DNA from: a virus
Virus record (IMG/VR): IMGVR_UViG_3300017991_000072
Coordinates: 35,865 to 99,864 of that record
Direction: 5' to 3' (one strand)
DNA: 64,000 bases
The notes beneath the pieces are model-generated. The model was not told where the DNA came from, ran no database searches, and saw nothing but the letters and a program-made list of their open reading frames with translations. This document shows, piece after piece, positions 1 to 6,619 of the stretch; position 1 is the stretch's first letter, and every line of letters begins with the position of its first letter. The position numbers were made by a program, and so were the translations under genes.

Positions 1-328
1 CCGCCACCTGGCTGAAGGCCGAACAGGCCCCACAGCTTCCCTGTTGTTTGACGGAAGTCATCCACGGGGACCAGTCCCAGTAGGGAGGAAGAAGGGAGAA
101 GGCCGTGGCTGGCGGATCGTCTCCGGCTGACGTGTCATGGGGTGGTTCCGACGCCGGGAACATGGACTTCAGTTGGGCCGTTGACTTCTCTGACAGAGAT
201 GTGTGGCCCGCTGACCAGTTCAAGCCCTTGTCCTGGATCTCCTGTTGGATCGTGGTCATCTTGACCGCGTCCCCCAGAGCCCACACAGTCACCAAACACA
301 TCCACGTCCACAGGATGGACTTCTTCAT
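1..328 (-). CDS. Papain-like (C1A) cysteine protease, 3' end beyond window
   Basis: Leftward frame open from an ATG at 328 to the window edge (109 codons visible). It starts with a signal-peptide-like stretch (MKKSILWTWMCLVTVWALGD), then a short propeptide-like segment. From about residue 80 it matches the start of mature papain-family enzymes: LPPYWDWSPW, then SVKQQGSCGACSAFSQ. By that alignment Gln96 is the oxyanion-hole residue and Cys102 the nucleophile; the Trp that usually follows the catalytic Cys is Ser here. The ATG overlaps the stop of the upstream gene (ATGA). The catalytic His and Asn would lie outside the window. Probably a secreted or periplasmic protease; its role in the phage is unknown. 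Confidence 0.75.
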   Translation of the reverse strand, partial: MKKSILWTWMCLVTVWALGDAVKMTTIQQEIQDKGLNWSAGHTSLSEKSTAQLKSMFPASEPPHDTSAGDDPPATAFSLLPPYWDWSPWMTSVKQQGSCGACSAFSQVA

Positions 329-1095
329 CCGCTGTCCTCCGCTTCACCCCCTGGAACGGGGGTCTCTGGTTCGCTGGTTCCGTTCGTGTTCCCGCCTTCT
401 TCGTCCTCCCCCTCTTCTTCCTTTGGACGTTCCTTCCCGTTCAAGAGACAGTCAAAGGAAGTCCACAGCTCCGCGTTGATCTTGATGAACGCCTGTTCCT
501 CTTCCCTGGTGGTCTTCTCTTCCTCCACCAGCTCCGCCATCCTCCTGGACAGGATGGCGTTCTGGGCCGTCATGGTCTTGGCCGCGAAGGGAACACAGCC
601 GGTCAGAGTCAGCGCCAAGAGAAGGAGGCCCGTGGCCTGGGCCGCGAAGGCTGACGCCTTGGCCAGCTTCCTCTTCAGCCTTCTCTTCACCTTCGCCTCC
701 TCCTTCTTCTTCAGCTTCTTGACCATCTCCCTGGTCAAGTCTCTGTATTCGTCGGGGGTTGAAACGTAGACTTCCTCCGGCGGAGAGTGATATTCACACC
801 AGCCGTCTGACCCGTATTCTCTACAGATGTGGGTTCGTCGCTGTCTATGAATTGAACAGCGTCCCCGTTCAAGATACTGGCAAGGGATTCTGACGTAGAG
901 CGTCCAGGCTCCTTCTTCTGGTCTTCCTCCATCAGTCTCCGGAGTGAATCCAATGACTGTCTGTCCGTTTCTATACAGATACCAGAGGCCATATTCCCAT
1001 TCCTCCAAGGTGGTGGGCTTGTCCAGCTCCATTCCGAAATACTCACAACACCGTCCGCCACATTCAGGGGGACATCCACGGGGGTTCTGGGCCAT
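325..1095 (-). CDS. YkgJ-like cysteine-cluster protein with C-terminal membrane/lipoprotein-like segment
   Basis: 256 residues, start preceded by AAGGAGGAGACG. The N-terminal ~100 residues carry the CPPECGGRCC cluster plus later Cys residues (IPCQYLERGRC, HICREYGSDGWC), the pattern of the YkgJ/UPF0153 family, thought to bind Zn or Fe-S. After a basic linker comes a hydrophobic stretch with a lipobox-like LTLTGC near residue 165, then a charged, Glu/Pro-rich tail. A lipobox this far inside a protein is odd: either a fusion or a transmembrane anchor. It is co-transcribed with the protease. Family assignment is by motif; the function is unknown. Confidence 0.7.
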   Translation of the reverse strand: MAQNPRGCPPECGGRCCEYFGMELDKPTTLEEWEYGLWYLYRNGQTVIGFTPETDGGRPEEGAWTLYVRIPCQYLERGRCSIHRQRRTHICREYGSDGWCEYHSPPEEVYVSTPDEYRDLTREMVKKLKKKEEAKVKRRLKRKLAKASAFAAQATGLLLLALTLTGCVPFAAKTMTAQNAILSRRMAELVEEEKTTREEEQAFIKINAELWTSFDCLLNGKERPKEEEGEDEEGGNTNGTSEPETPVPGGEAEDSG

Positions 1096-1149
1096 CGTCT
1101 CCTCCTTGTCTTCGTGTAGGGATAGGTCTGGGGAAGTCTGTCAGGATCC

Positions 1150-1179
1150 ATAATACCCCAGAACAGTCCGGACCATCAA
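1150..1179 (-). promoter_or_regulatory. Leftward promoter for the protease/YkgJ genes
   Basis: On the minus strand TTGATG (1179-1174), an 18-base spacer and TATTAT (1155-1150). It lies about 55 bases upstream of the 1095 start and diverges from the rightward promoter at 1344. Inferred from sequence. Confidence 0.5.
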
Positions 1180-1224
1180 GCCGGGTTTGTCAAGGGGGTC
1201 CGGTTTCGCGTGTGGGATCCGGGG

Positions 1225-1263
1225 CCATGCTCCCCTCCCCTACCGTCCCGGACACACTATACT
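1225..1263 (+). repeat. Composite intergenic element, copy 1 (partial)
   Basis: Contains CCATGCTCC, then CCGTCCCGGA (1243-1252), then TATACT (1258-1263), in the same order and spacing as the fuller copies near 3.9, 6.9 and 8.25 kb. The TGTGG/CCACA dyad and GTCAAG part are missing. It lies between two divergent promoters, so an operator or activator role is possible. Confidence 0.5.
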
Positions 1264-1343
1264 GTAGGCCGCGCCCACGGACGCCCCCACATCTTGGGCC
1301 TGAAAAAAAGTTCTCCCTGGGTCATTTTTTCTTCATTTTTCTC

Positions 1344-1372
1344 TTGACAAATGGACGGGGATGGTTTAGACT
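1344..1372 (+). promoter_or_regulatory. Early rightward promoter P1
   Basis: TTGACA (1344-1349), 17-base spacer, TAGACT (1367-1372). Preceded by the T-rich block (CATTTTTTCTTCATTTTTCTC) shared by the early promoters, which resembles an UP element. An ATG lies 6 bases after the -10 box, in frame with the gene. Confidence 0.8.
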
Positions 1373-1420
1373 ATAGCCATGATGAACGAAGAAACAAACC
1401 CCAAACCCCAGGAGGCCAAG

Positions 1421-1672
1421 ATGATCACCCTGACAGACGAACAGATAGCCGTAGTGGCGGAAGCGGACAGCGTTCATGACTACGCCTGGTCCTACATCAC
1501 CATCAGGAAACAGACCGCGTCCTTCCAGCGGGCCTTCTACCTGGTGGAGACGATGGTTCACAAGGCTGAACACATGGAACTGGCGGAGGACCAGGTGTCA
1601 GGGCTCCAGGTGGCCACGGAATGGCTGAAACATGAGATCAAGAACGCGGGCCACCCAGTAGCCGGACTGTAG
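1421..1672 (+). CDS. Early small protein, unknown function
   Basis: 83 residues from the ATG behind CCCCAGGAGGCCAAG. The frame is also open upstream to ATG 1379, right at the predicted transcription start, which would add 14 residues (MMNEETNPKPQEAK). No recognised domain. The N-terminus (LTDEQIAVVAEAD) resembles that of the gene at 4517 (TEDQLAVIAEDD), so they may be distant paralogs. A GC-rich hairpin (about 1683-1709) separates it from the next gene. Confidence 0.75.
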   Translation: MITLTDEQIAVVAEADSVHDYAWSYITIRKQTASFQRAFYLVETMVHKAEHMELAEDQVSGLQVATEWLKHEIKNAGHPVAGL

Positions 1673-1731
1673 AACCCCACGGGCTCCCTGGGGATCACCC
1701 AGGGAGCCCAGAACCCCAGAAGGAGGACCCC

Positions 1732-1923
1732 ATGATACGGACGAAGAAAGCCAAGAAGGTTCTGACGAAGAAGGAACAGCGCCACCTGACAGAGTCCAAC
1801 ATACACACCATGGCCGCCATGGAGCGCCAGGTGGCCTTCCTGAAGACCTACGAAGGGAACCCCACCATCTATCCCTGTTGGGAGTGTAGGGCCATAGCCC
1901 GGAAGCTTGGTCTGATGGACTGA
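1732..1923 (+). CDS. Small basic protein with a CxxC
   Basis: 63 residues, start behind AGAAGGAGGACCCC. Lys/Arg-rich N-terminus and a single CWEC motif near the C-terminus. Second gene of the P1 transcript. Not recognised. Confidence 0.7.
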   Translation: MIRTKKAKKVLTKKEQRHLTESNIHTMAAMERQVAFLKTYEGNPTIYPCWECRAIARKLGLMD

Positions 1924-1939
1924 CGCCCAGGACCCCCGT

Positions 1940-1977
1940 GACCCCTGGAGAAAAAAATTCTCCAGGGGTCATTTTTT
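1940..1977 (+). terminator. Rho-independent terminator ending the P1 unit
   Basis: 13-bp stem (1940-1952 with 1958-1970) around an A-rich loop, followed by a T run at 1972-1977. It sits directly upstream of the next promoter's -35 box: the first of several near-identical terminator-promoter cassettes. Confidence 0.85.
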
Positions 1978-1990
1978 CTTCATTTTTCTC

Positions 1991-2019
1991 TTGACTTTTC
2001 TGGCTCCCTGGGTTACAAT
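1991..2019 (+). promoter_or_regulatory. Early rightward promoter P2
   Basis: TTGACT (1991-1996), 17-base spacer, TACAAT (2014-2019). An ATG at 2026 lies 6 bases downstream, in frame with the gene that follows. Confidence 0.85.
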
Positions 2020-2067
2020 AAGATCATGGAAACACAGAAAACACCCCAAACCCCCAAGGAGGAGACG

Positions 2068-2460
2068 ATGAACTGGACCAAAGAAATCAGCCAAGAGGCC
2101 GCTGACAAGGTGAAGAAGGCTGGCTACGTGGACCCCACAGCCAACCATCACCTGATCTCTGAAGCCGCCGCTGAAGCCCACACGATCCTGGGCCAGGAGA
2201 TCTTCCTGGCGAAGGACCACGCCTGTGAAGTCAGCGTCCAGATCCCCAAGACGATCACGGATGAATTCCAGGCCACCTATGACGCCTACAAGCTGATCAT
2301 GATGGAGATGGAAGCCATCCACCCGGCCAACAAACCAGAACTGACGCCCCAAGGCTATGACCGCCTGATGGCTGGCCTTCAGGAAAAGGCCGCGCCCCTT
2401 CGTTCCAAGCTTTACTCCCTGGAGATGGTCCTGGTGTCCATCGTCCAGGCCCAGATCTGA
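2068..2460 (+). CDS. Early protein, helical, unknown function
   Basis: 130 residues from the ATG behind AAGGAGGAGACG; the frame is open to ATG 2026 at the predicted +1 (14 extra residues, METQKTPQTPKEET). Mostly Ala/Glu/Lys-rich and probably helical. Not recognised. Confidence 0.75.
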   Translation: MNWTKEISQEAADKVKKAGYVDPTANHHLISEAAAEAHTILGQEIFLAKDHACEVSVQIPKTITDEFQATYDAYKLIMMEMEAIHPANKPELTPQGYDRLMAGLQEKAAPLRSKLYSLEMVLVSIVQAQI

Positions 2461-2527
2461 CGAACCACGGGGGAGGGACCACGGGGGTCCCTCCCCTTCC
2501 CCCAACCCCACAGAGGAGGACAAGAAG

Positions 2528-2962
2528 ATGAAAGCCACCAAGGACCAGATCAGAGGAATAGTAGGAGTCTTCCAGGACATCCTGGCCAAGGCGGAAGACA
2601 AGCTGAACACCAAGGAGATGGAGATGACAGAGCCCTACGCCCACTACACTCCCGCCAAGGACGGAGGGACCTACAGGGCTGTCTGTCTGAATGACCTTCC
2701 CAGTGAAGCCTTCCAGGCCATGGACTCCGCCACGGAGGCCGTCTCCCGCGCCAAGATGGTCATCAGGGAAGGACTCCGCTTCTGGGAATTGGGTCAGATC
2801 TCTGATGAAGACCTGGTCTTCAAGGCCGCCCAGGCCAACGTCAACCTGGCCATGGAGGCCGTGGACAAGGCCCTGGAAGCCCCCAACCCCAGGCCCAAGA
2901 CCAGGCCCAGGCCCATCAAGGCCAGGTTTGGGGAGACCAGGCCAGCGTTCCCCGTGTCATAG
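2528..2962 (+). CDS. Early protein with Pro/Arg-rich tail, unknown function
   Basis: 144 residues, start behind AGAGGAGGACAAG. Helical body, then a tail rich in Pro, Arg and Lys (NPRPKTRPRPIKARFG) that could bind nucleic acid. A stem-loop (GGGGAGGGACC pairing with GGTCCCTCCCC-like sequence, about 2468-2497) lies between it and the upstream gene. Confidence 0.75.
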   Translation: MKATKDQIRGIVGVFQDILAKAEDKLNTKEMEMTEPYAHYTPAKDGGTYRAVCLNDLPSEAFQAMDSATEAVSRAKMVIREGLRFWELGQISDEDLVFKAAQANVNLAMEAVDKALEAPNPRPKTRPRPIKARFGETRPAFPVS

Positions 2963-2971
2963 TTGACACAG

Positions 2972-3009
2972 CCCCCTGGTGAAAAAAAATTCGCCAGGGG
3001 GTCTTTTTT
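2972..3009 (+). terminator. Rho-independent terminator
   Basis: Stem 2972-2983 with 2990-3001 (one G-T pair), A-rich loop, T run 3004-3009, immediately before the next -35 box. Confidence 0.85.
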
Positions 3010-3022
3010 CTTCACTTTTCTC

Positions 3023-3051
3023 TTGACAAATGGGGGACCATGGTTTATAAT
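3023..3051 (+). promoter_or_regulatory. Early rightward promoter P3, full consensus
   Basis: TTGACA (3023-3028), 17-base spacer, TATAAT (3046-3051): a perfect sigma70-type match. In-frame ATGs at 3058 and 3061 begin 6 bases downstream. Confidence 0.9.
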
Positions 3052-3108
3052 AGAGCCATGATGAAGGAAGGAAACAAACCCCAAACCCCCCAAAAGGAGG
3101 AGGACCTG

Positions 3109-3519
3109 ATGATGACCCTTCAAGAAGCTACCGCTGGACTGATCGCTGGAACCGTGACCACGGATGACCTGAAGGTCCAAGGGTTCACGGCTGATGAACT
3201 GATCGCTGTGGTGGAGGCCATCCCGCCGTTCACAGGCTGTCCCTGTTGTTCGGATGAAGAGCCCGGCGCTGACTACGCGGACTTCAACATGTCCCTGTCC
3301 CGTCAGTTGGCCTTGGCTGACGTGAAGGTCTGTGGGTCCTGTGGAGCCATCCACGGAACCGTGGAGACCTGGGAAGCGGCCCACATGGTCTACCACCCCA
3401 CGATGGTGGCCAAGGCCACGGGGGAGGAGATCTACGTGGACCTGACGATCCGTTCAGAGAATGAACGGTTCCATGGCTGGATGGACTCCGCCACCAAGAA
3501 CCTGACCCAGGTTGGCTAG
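3109..3519 (+). CDS. Zinc-ribbon-like early protein
   Basis: 136 residues from the ATG behind AAAGGAGGAGGACCTG; the frame is open to ATG 3058 at +1. The two cysteine pairs TGCPCC and VCGSC, about 38 residues apart, look like a zinc ribbon. Function unknown. Confidence 0.75.
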   Translation: MMTLQEATAGLIAGTVTTDDLKVQGFTADELIAVVEAIPPFTGCPCCSDEEPGADYADFNMSLSRQLALADVKVCGSCGAIHGTVETWEAAHMVYHPTMVAKATGEEIYVDLTIRSENERFHGWMDSATKNLTQVG

Positions 3520-3593
3520 GACCTGGGAGGAAGCCAGGGAGGGACCCGTGGGTCCCTCCCTTCTTCGTTCAACCCCAAACCCAGGAGGAGACG

Positions 3594-3800
3594 ATGACCA
3601 GAGAAGAGGCCCAACGGATGGACCCAGAGGAGGCCAAGCTGAAGGCCAAGAGACTGGCCCAGGAAGCTGATGAACTGATCTCCAAGATGGAACTGGCCCA
3701 CCCCCATTCCCAACGCTACACTGAACTGTGGAACGAACTGACAGCCGTGGAACAGGAACAGCTAGTTCTGACCTGGGCTCCAGGCTACGGAGCCTGGTGA
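3594..3800 (+). CDS. Small helical early protein
   Basis: 68 residues, start behind CAGGAGGAGACG. Charged, predicted coiled or helical. Follows a GC-rich stem-loop (GGGAGGGACCC/GGGTCCCTCCC) at the cistron boundary. Not recognised. Confidence 0.7.
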   Translation: MTREEAQRMDPEEAKLKAKRLAQEADELISKMELAHPHSQRYTELWNELTAVEQEQLVLTWAPGYGAW

Positions 3801-3858
3801 CGGAATAGAGCCCAGGCCCTACCCCTGGCGAACGATCCAGGGGAGGGACCTGGGACGG

Positions 3859-3891
3859 GAGCCCCGGCGTTCAGACCGGGGCTCTTTTTTT
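3859..3891 (+). terminator. Rho-independent terminator
   Basis: 9-bp stem GAGCCCCGG/CCGGGGCTC (3859-3867 and 3876-3884) followed by seven T residues. Confidence 0.85.
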
Positions 3892-3907
3892 GTCTGGATC
3901 CCCTGGC

Positions 3908-3963
3908 CTATGCTCCGCCTCCGCACCGTCCCGGATGTGGTATTATCCCACCACAATGTCAAG
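3908..3963 (+). repeat. Composite intergenic element, copy 2
   Basis: Order: CTATGCTCC, CCGTCCCGGAT (3926-3936), TGTGG (3936-3940), 10-base spacer, CCACA (3951-3955), then GTCAAG (3958-3963). The TGTGG-N10-CCACA dyad and GTCAAG recur at the same spacing near 6.91 and 8.28 kb. Here the second half (CTTGAC) of the GTCAAG dyad is not preserved. Probably a binding site for a phage or host regulator. Confidence 0.65.
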
Positions 3964-4013
3964 AGAAGAGTGAAAAAAATTTCGTCTGGTGTCAAGATTT
4001 CTTCATTTTTCTC

Positions 4014-4043
4014 TTGACTTTTAGGATTGACCTGGGGTATAAT
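4014..4043 (+). promoter_or_regulatory. Early rightward promoter P4 with leader hairpin
   Basis: TTGACT (4014-4019), 18-base spacer, TATAAT (4038-4043). Unlike its neighbours it has a ~90-base leader with no ATG at +1. The leader begins with a perfect 7-bp hairpin (CAGTCAA/TTGACTG, 4051-4069) and ends in the C-rich ribosome-binding motif (4113-4130). Confidence 0.8.
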
Positions 4044-4137
4044 AGGGCCACAGTCAAGATAGTTGACTGGTTGAATTCGGATCTTTGACAACTGAATAAC
4101 GGACACAGAAACCCCCAAACCCCAAGGAGGGAAACCC

Positions 4138-4377
4138 ATGGACGTGTTCTCTGTTCTGATCATCGTGGCTGTGGTTCTGACCAAGGTGGAGGCCCTGGAG
4201 GACGCCCTGGAGGCTTCTGAAGCGGACTTCTTCCCCGCCCAGGTCCTTGTGGTCCTGGTGGCCAGGGACGCCCTGGTGGGAGCCCTGGCGGGCTTCCTGG
4301 AGACGGGAACGGGGCTCCAGGATCTCCTGGACGCGGCCCTGGACCTGGATGACGCCCTGGTCAAGCTGGCGAAGTAG
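4138..4377 (+). CDS. Small hydrophobic/acidic early protein
   Basis: 79 residues, start behind CCAAGGAGGGAAACCC. Starts with a hydrophobic stretch (VFSVLIIVAVVLT), then Leu/Ala/Asp-rich repeats; a membrane-associated helix is possible. Its leader matches the 6.65-kb candidate antisense RNA over 18 contiguous bases. Not recognised. Confidence 0.7.
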   Translation: MDVFSVLIIVAVVLTKVEALEDALEASEADFFPAQVLVVLVARDALVGALAGFLETGTGLQDLLDAALDLDDALVKLAK

Positions 4378-4382
4378 AAACA

Positions 4383-4420
4383 GACCCCCAGAGAAAAAAA
4401 TTCTCTGGGGGTCATTTTTT
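4383..4420 (+). terminator. Rho-independent terminator
   Basis: 13-bp stem (4383-4395 with 4401-4413), A loop, T run 4415-4420; nearly identical to those at 1940 and 5341. Confidence 0.85.
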
Positions 4421-4433
4421 CTTCATTTTTCCC

Positions 4434-4462
4434 TTGACTTTTAGGAATGGGTGGTTTATAAT
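4434..4462 (+). promoter_or_regulatory. Early rightward promoter P5
   Basis: TTGACT (4434-4439), 17-base spacer, TATAAT (4457-4462); in-frame ATG at 4469. Confidence 0.85.
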
Positions 4463-4516
4463 AGGGTCATGATGAACGAAGGAAACAAACCCCAAACCCC
4501 CAAGAAGGAGGAAACC

Positions 4517-4774
4517 ATGAACCAGATGACAACGAAGAAGAACGCGGGAAGAGACATGGTCCGGAAGGTGAAGGCGGAACAGATGTCCTTTGTGACGGAG
4601 GACCAGTTGGCCGTTATCGCGGAGGACGATGAAACCAGGATGACCCCCATCCTTGTCCGCTGTGGGAATGGACGCTTCACGTGTCCCGCCCAGAACGCGG
4701 CCTGGTTCATTGACATCATCACCAAGGAAGGGACGGACTACGTCAGGGACGCCTCCATCTACTCCAGCTACTAG
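4517..4774 (+). CDS. Early small protein, unknown function
   Basis: 85 residues from the ATG behind AAGAAGGAGGAAACC; the frame extends to ATG 4469 at +1 (16 more residues). The N-terminal half resembles the gene at 1421. Not recognised. Confidence 0.7.
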   Translation: MNQMTTKKNAGRDMVRKVKAEQMSFVTEDQLAVIAEDDETRMTPILVRCGNGRFTCPAQNAAWFIDIITKEGTDYVRDASIYSSY

Positions 4775-4788
4775 CCTGAACCCCTCCA

Positions 4789-4826
4789 GCCCCCCAGAGA
4801 AAAAAATTCTCTGGGGGGCCTTTTTT
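4789..4826 (+). terminator. Rho-independent terminator
   Basis: 14-bp stem (4789-4802 with 4807-4820) and T run 4821-4826, directly before promoter P6. Confidence 0.85.
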
Positions 4827-4839
4827 CTTCACTTTTCTC

Positions 4840-4868
4840 TTGACTTTCTTGACGGGGTGGGCTATAAT
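4840..4868 (+). promoter_or_regulatory. Early rightward promoter P6
   Basis: TTGACT (4840-4845), 17-base spacer, TATAAT (4863-4868); in-frame ATG at 4875, 6 bases downstream. Confidence 0.85.
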
Positions 4869-4922
4869 AAGATCATGGAAACAGCGAACAAACCCCAAAC
4901 CCCCAAACCCCAGGAGGACAGA

Positions 4923-5327
4923 ATGTCAGTCACACAGTTCAGCGCGGAAGCCGTTTCCCAGATGGCCCACAGCATAGCCGCCCACGCCCGTCTTGATGAA
5001 GAGTTGGCGGAGATCATCCTGGAGTCCAAGGCGGCCCACCACGCTGGCCGCGTGGAGTTCAACCTGGACACGGATGACGTTTCCTTCAAGCTGGTCCACT
5101 ACATGAGGCTGTCCAACCTGGTGGCCTACTCCATCCAATACCAGGAGCCCATGGTTCCCGTCTACACCATTGATGACTACTACGGGGAACCCCTGGTGGC
5201 CAAGGAGCTGGCGGAGGAAATTGACCACTGGATCTACAACGTCCAGACCAACGCGGGGACCGCCCTGGTGGACCCGCTCTGGTTTGAACTGTTCCAGGCT
5301 GTCAGGGACCACCTGGCCGCGAAGTAG
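4923..5327 (+). CDS. Early protein, unknown function
   Basis: 134 residues from the ATG behind CCAGGAGGACAGA; open upstream to ATG 4875 at +1. Mixed helical/strand composition and no recognised motif. Sole gene of its terminator-promoter cassette. Confidence 0.75.
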   Translation: MSVTQFSAEAVSQMAHSIAAHARLDEELAEIILESKAAHHAGRVEFNLDTDDVSFKLVHYMRLSNLVAYSIQYQEPMVPVYTIDDYYGEPLVAKELAEEIDHWIYNVQTNAGTALVDPLWFELFQAVRDHLAAK

Positions 5328-5340
5328 CCCACGGCCTCCA

Positions 5341-5378
5341 GACCCCCAGAGAAAAAAATTCTCTGGGGGTCATTTTTT
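5341..5378 (+). terminator. Rho-independent terminator
   Basis: 13-bp stem (5341-5353 with 5359-5371), T run 5373-5378. Confidence 0.85.
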
Positions 5379-5391
5379 CTTCATTTTTCTC

Positions 5392-5420
5392 TTGACTTTT
5401 CCCCGGGGATGGGTTACAAT
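5392..5420 (+). promoter_or_regulatory. Early rightward promoter P7
   Basis: TTGACT (5392-5397), 17-base spacer, TACAAT (5415-5420); in-frame ATG at 5427. Confidence 0.85.
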
Positions 5421-5468
5421 AAGATCATGGAAACAGGAAATCAACCCCAAACCCCGAAGGAGCCCAAG

Positions 5469-5699
5469 ATGAAGATGAACCCCAACGGATCAGTCAGTTT
5501 CAGCTATGAAGAGATCGTGGCGGCGGCGGAAGAGACCAAGAAGGCGGAAGCGGCCCGCGCCAACGCGCCCATGATGGCCGTCAGCTATGAAACCCCCGTA
5601 GGGACCTTCAAGGACTGGATCAAGGCGGCGGAGCGCGTGGAGGCTTTGGACATGGACCCCGTGGAGGTCATCAAGGTAGTCAGAACCCCTATCAGCTAA
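5469..5699 (+). CDS. Early small protein, unknown function
   Basis: 76 residues. The ribosome binding site is weaker than usual (GAAGGAGCCCAAG), and the frame is open to ATG 5427 at +1. Ala/Glu-rich; not recognised. First of three genes on the P7 transcript. Confidence 0.7.
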   Translation: MKMNPNGSVSFSYEEIVAAAEETKKAEAARANAPMMAVSYETPVGTFKDWIKAAERVEALDMDPVEVIKVVRTPIS

Positions 5700-5766
5700 G
5701 GACAGGAACCACGCCCCCCCAGGATCCCCTGGGGGGCCAACCCCAACCCCAACGAAGGAGGACACG

Positions 5767-6165
5767 ATGAACAGACAAGCCAAGATCCCCCAGGAGATGG
5801 CCACCTACCTGGTGGACGCGGAGGACAAAGGCTGGACCGGTGGCCAGGTGACCAGGTGGGTCCGGAACTGGATGAAGGACCTAGTCTGGGATGACAAGGA
5901 CCCCCTGGGGGAGTCCGTGGCCGTGACCGTCCCCTGTTCCCTGGTGGACCAATACGGGAAGCTGATGGCCAAGGAGGACGAAGTCAGGACCTTGATGGAG
6001 ACCAGAGCCCAGACCCTTGGCCTGGTGTCCTGTGACCCCAGGTCTGAAGAGTACAGGGAGACCAGGAGGAAACACCTGAACCTAGTCAACGCCCTGGACA
6101 TGGTCAGGGAGTCCAGGAGGAACCTGGAAGACGCCATGACCTGGGTCCTGTTGGCCCAACTGTAG
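5767..6165 (+). CDS. Early protein, helical, unknown function
   Basis: 132 residues, start behind GAAGGAGGACACG. Long charged helices in the second half. Preceded by a boundary hairpin (CCCCCCAGG/CCTGGGGGG-type, about 5714-5738). Confidence 0.75.
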   Translation: MNRQAKIPQEMATYLVDAEDKGWTGGQVTRWVRNWMKDLVWDDKDPLGESVAVTVPCSLVDQYGKLMAKEDEVRTLMETRAQTLGLVSCDPRSEEYRETRRKHLNLVNALDMVRESRRNLEDAMTWVLLAQL

Positions 6166-6216
6166 ACGAACCCAACGCGGCCCCCTGGGGAGACCTGGGG
6201 GGCCAAGGAGGACCCC

Positions 6217-6522
6217 ATGGAAGGACAAGAACCCAAGATGGTCTCCGTCATGGTGGCGGAGAAGCTTCTACAGGATTATGACACGGCCTTGATGGGAGCC
6301 AGGAACATGGAGGGACGCCTATTGAACGCTGAACAGTGTCTTCTCCAGTCCGTCCTGGACTGTGACCAGGAAGCCTATGAAGAGGCCCTGGCCCAGAGGG
6401 ACAGGGTCCAGGCTTCTCTGGACCTGGCCAAGAACCAGGCGGCGGCCCTGTCCGTCACGATAGCCAAGAAGGCCCTTCAAGACTGGATGACCCCAGGGAC
6501 TCCAGTCTTCCCAGAGGATTGA
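6217..6522 (+). CDS. Early protein, helical, unknown function
   Basis: 101 residues, start behind CCAAGGAGGACCCC. Predominantly helical, Ala/Gln-rich. Last gene of the P7 unit; its 3' untranslated region holds an anti-leader hairpin and a terminator. Confidence 0.7.
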   Translation: MEGQEPKMVSVMVAEKLLQDYDTALMGARNMEGRLLNAEQCLLQSVLDCDQEAYEEALAQRDRVQASLDLAKNQAAALSVTIAKKALQDWMTPGTPVFPED

Positions 6523-6523
6523 A

Positions 6524-6581
6524 CCACGGGTCCTCCCGTGGGTTTGGGGTGGGGCTCCCCCAGGGGTGGGGGAGCCCCTTT
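6524..6581 (+). promoter_or_regulatory. Operon 3' UTR: hairpin with TCCT loop, anti-leader G tract, terminator
   Basis: Hairpin CCACGGG-TCCT-CCCGTGG (6524-6541) is followed by GGTTTGGGGTGGGG and an 11-bp terminator stem (6551-6561 with 6568-6578) with a short T tract. The TCCTCC-plus-GGTTTGGGG part is the reverse complement of the early-gene ribosome-binding leader. A module of identical layout lies at 16263-16324. Confidence 0.7.
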
Positions 6582-6584
6582 CTA

Positions 6585-6613
6585 TTGACTTCAGGCGGAC
6601 CATGGTCTACACT
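6585..6613 (+). promoter_or_regulatory. Promoter of candidate small RNA 1
   Basis: TTGACT (6585-6590), 17-base spacer, TACACT (6608-6613), placing the start near 6620. No open reading frame with a ribosome binding site follows before the terminator. Confidence 0.75.
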
Positions 6614-6619
6614 GAAGCC

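Noticed and set aside
105-769. Rightward frames opposite the protease and YkgJ genes
   Set aside because: Ser/Pro-rich shadows of the leftward genes.
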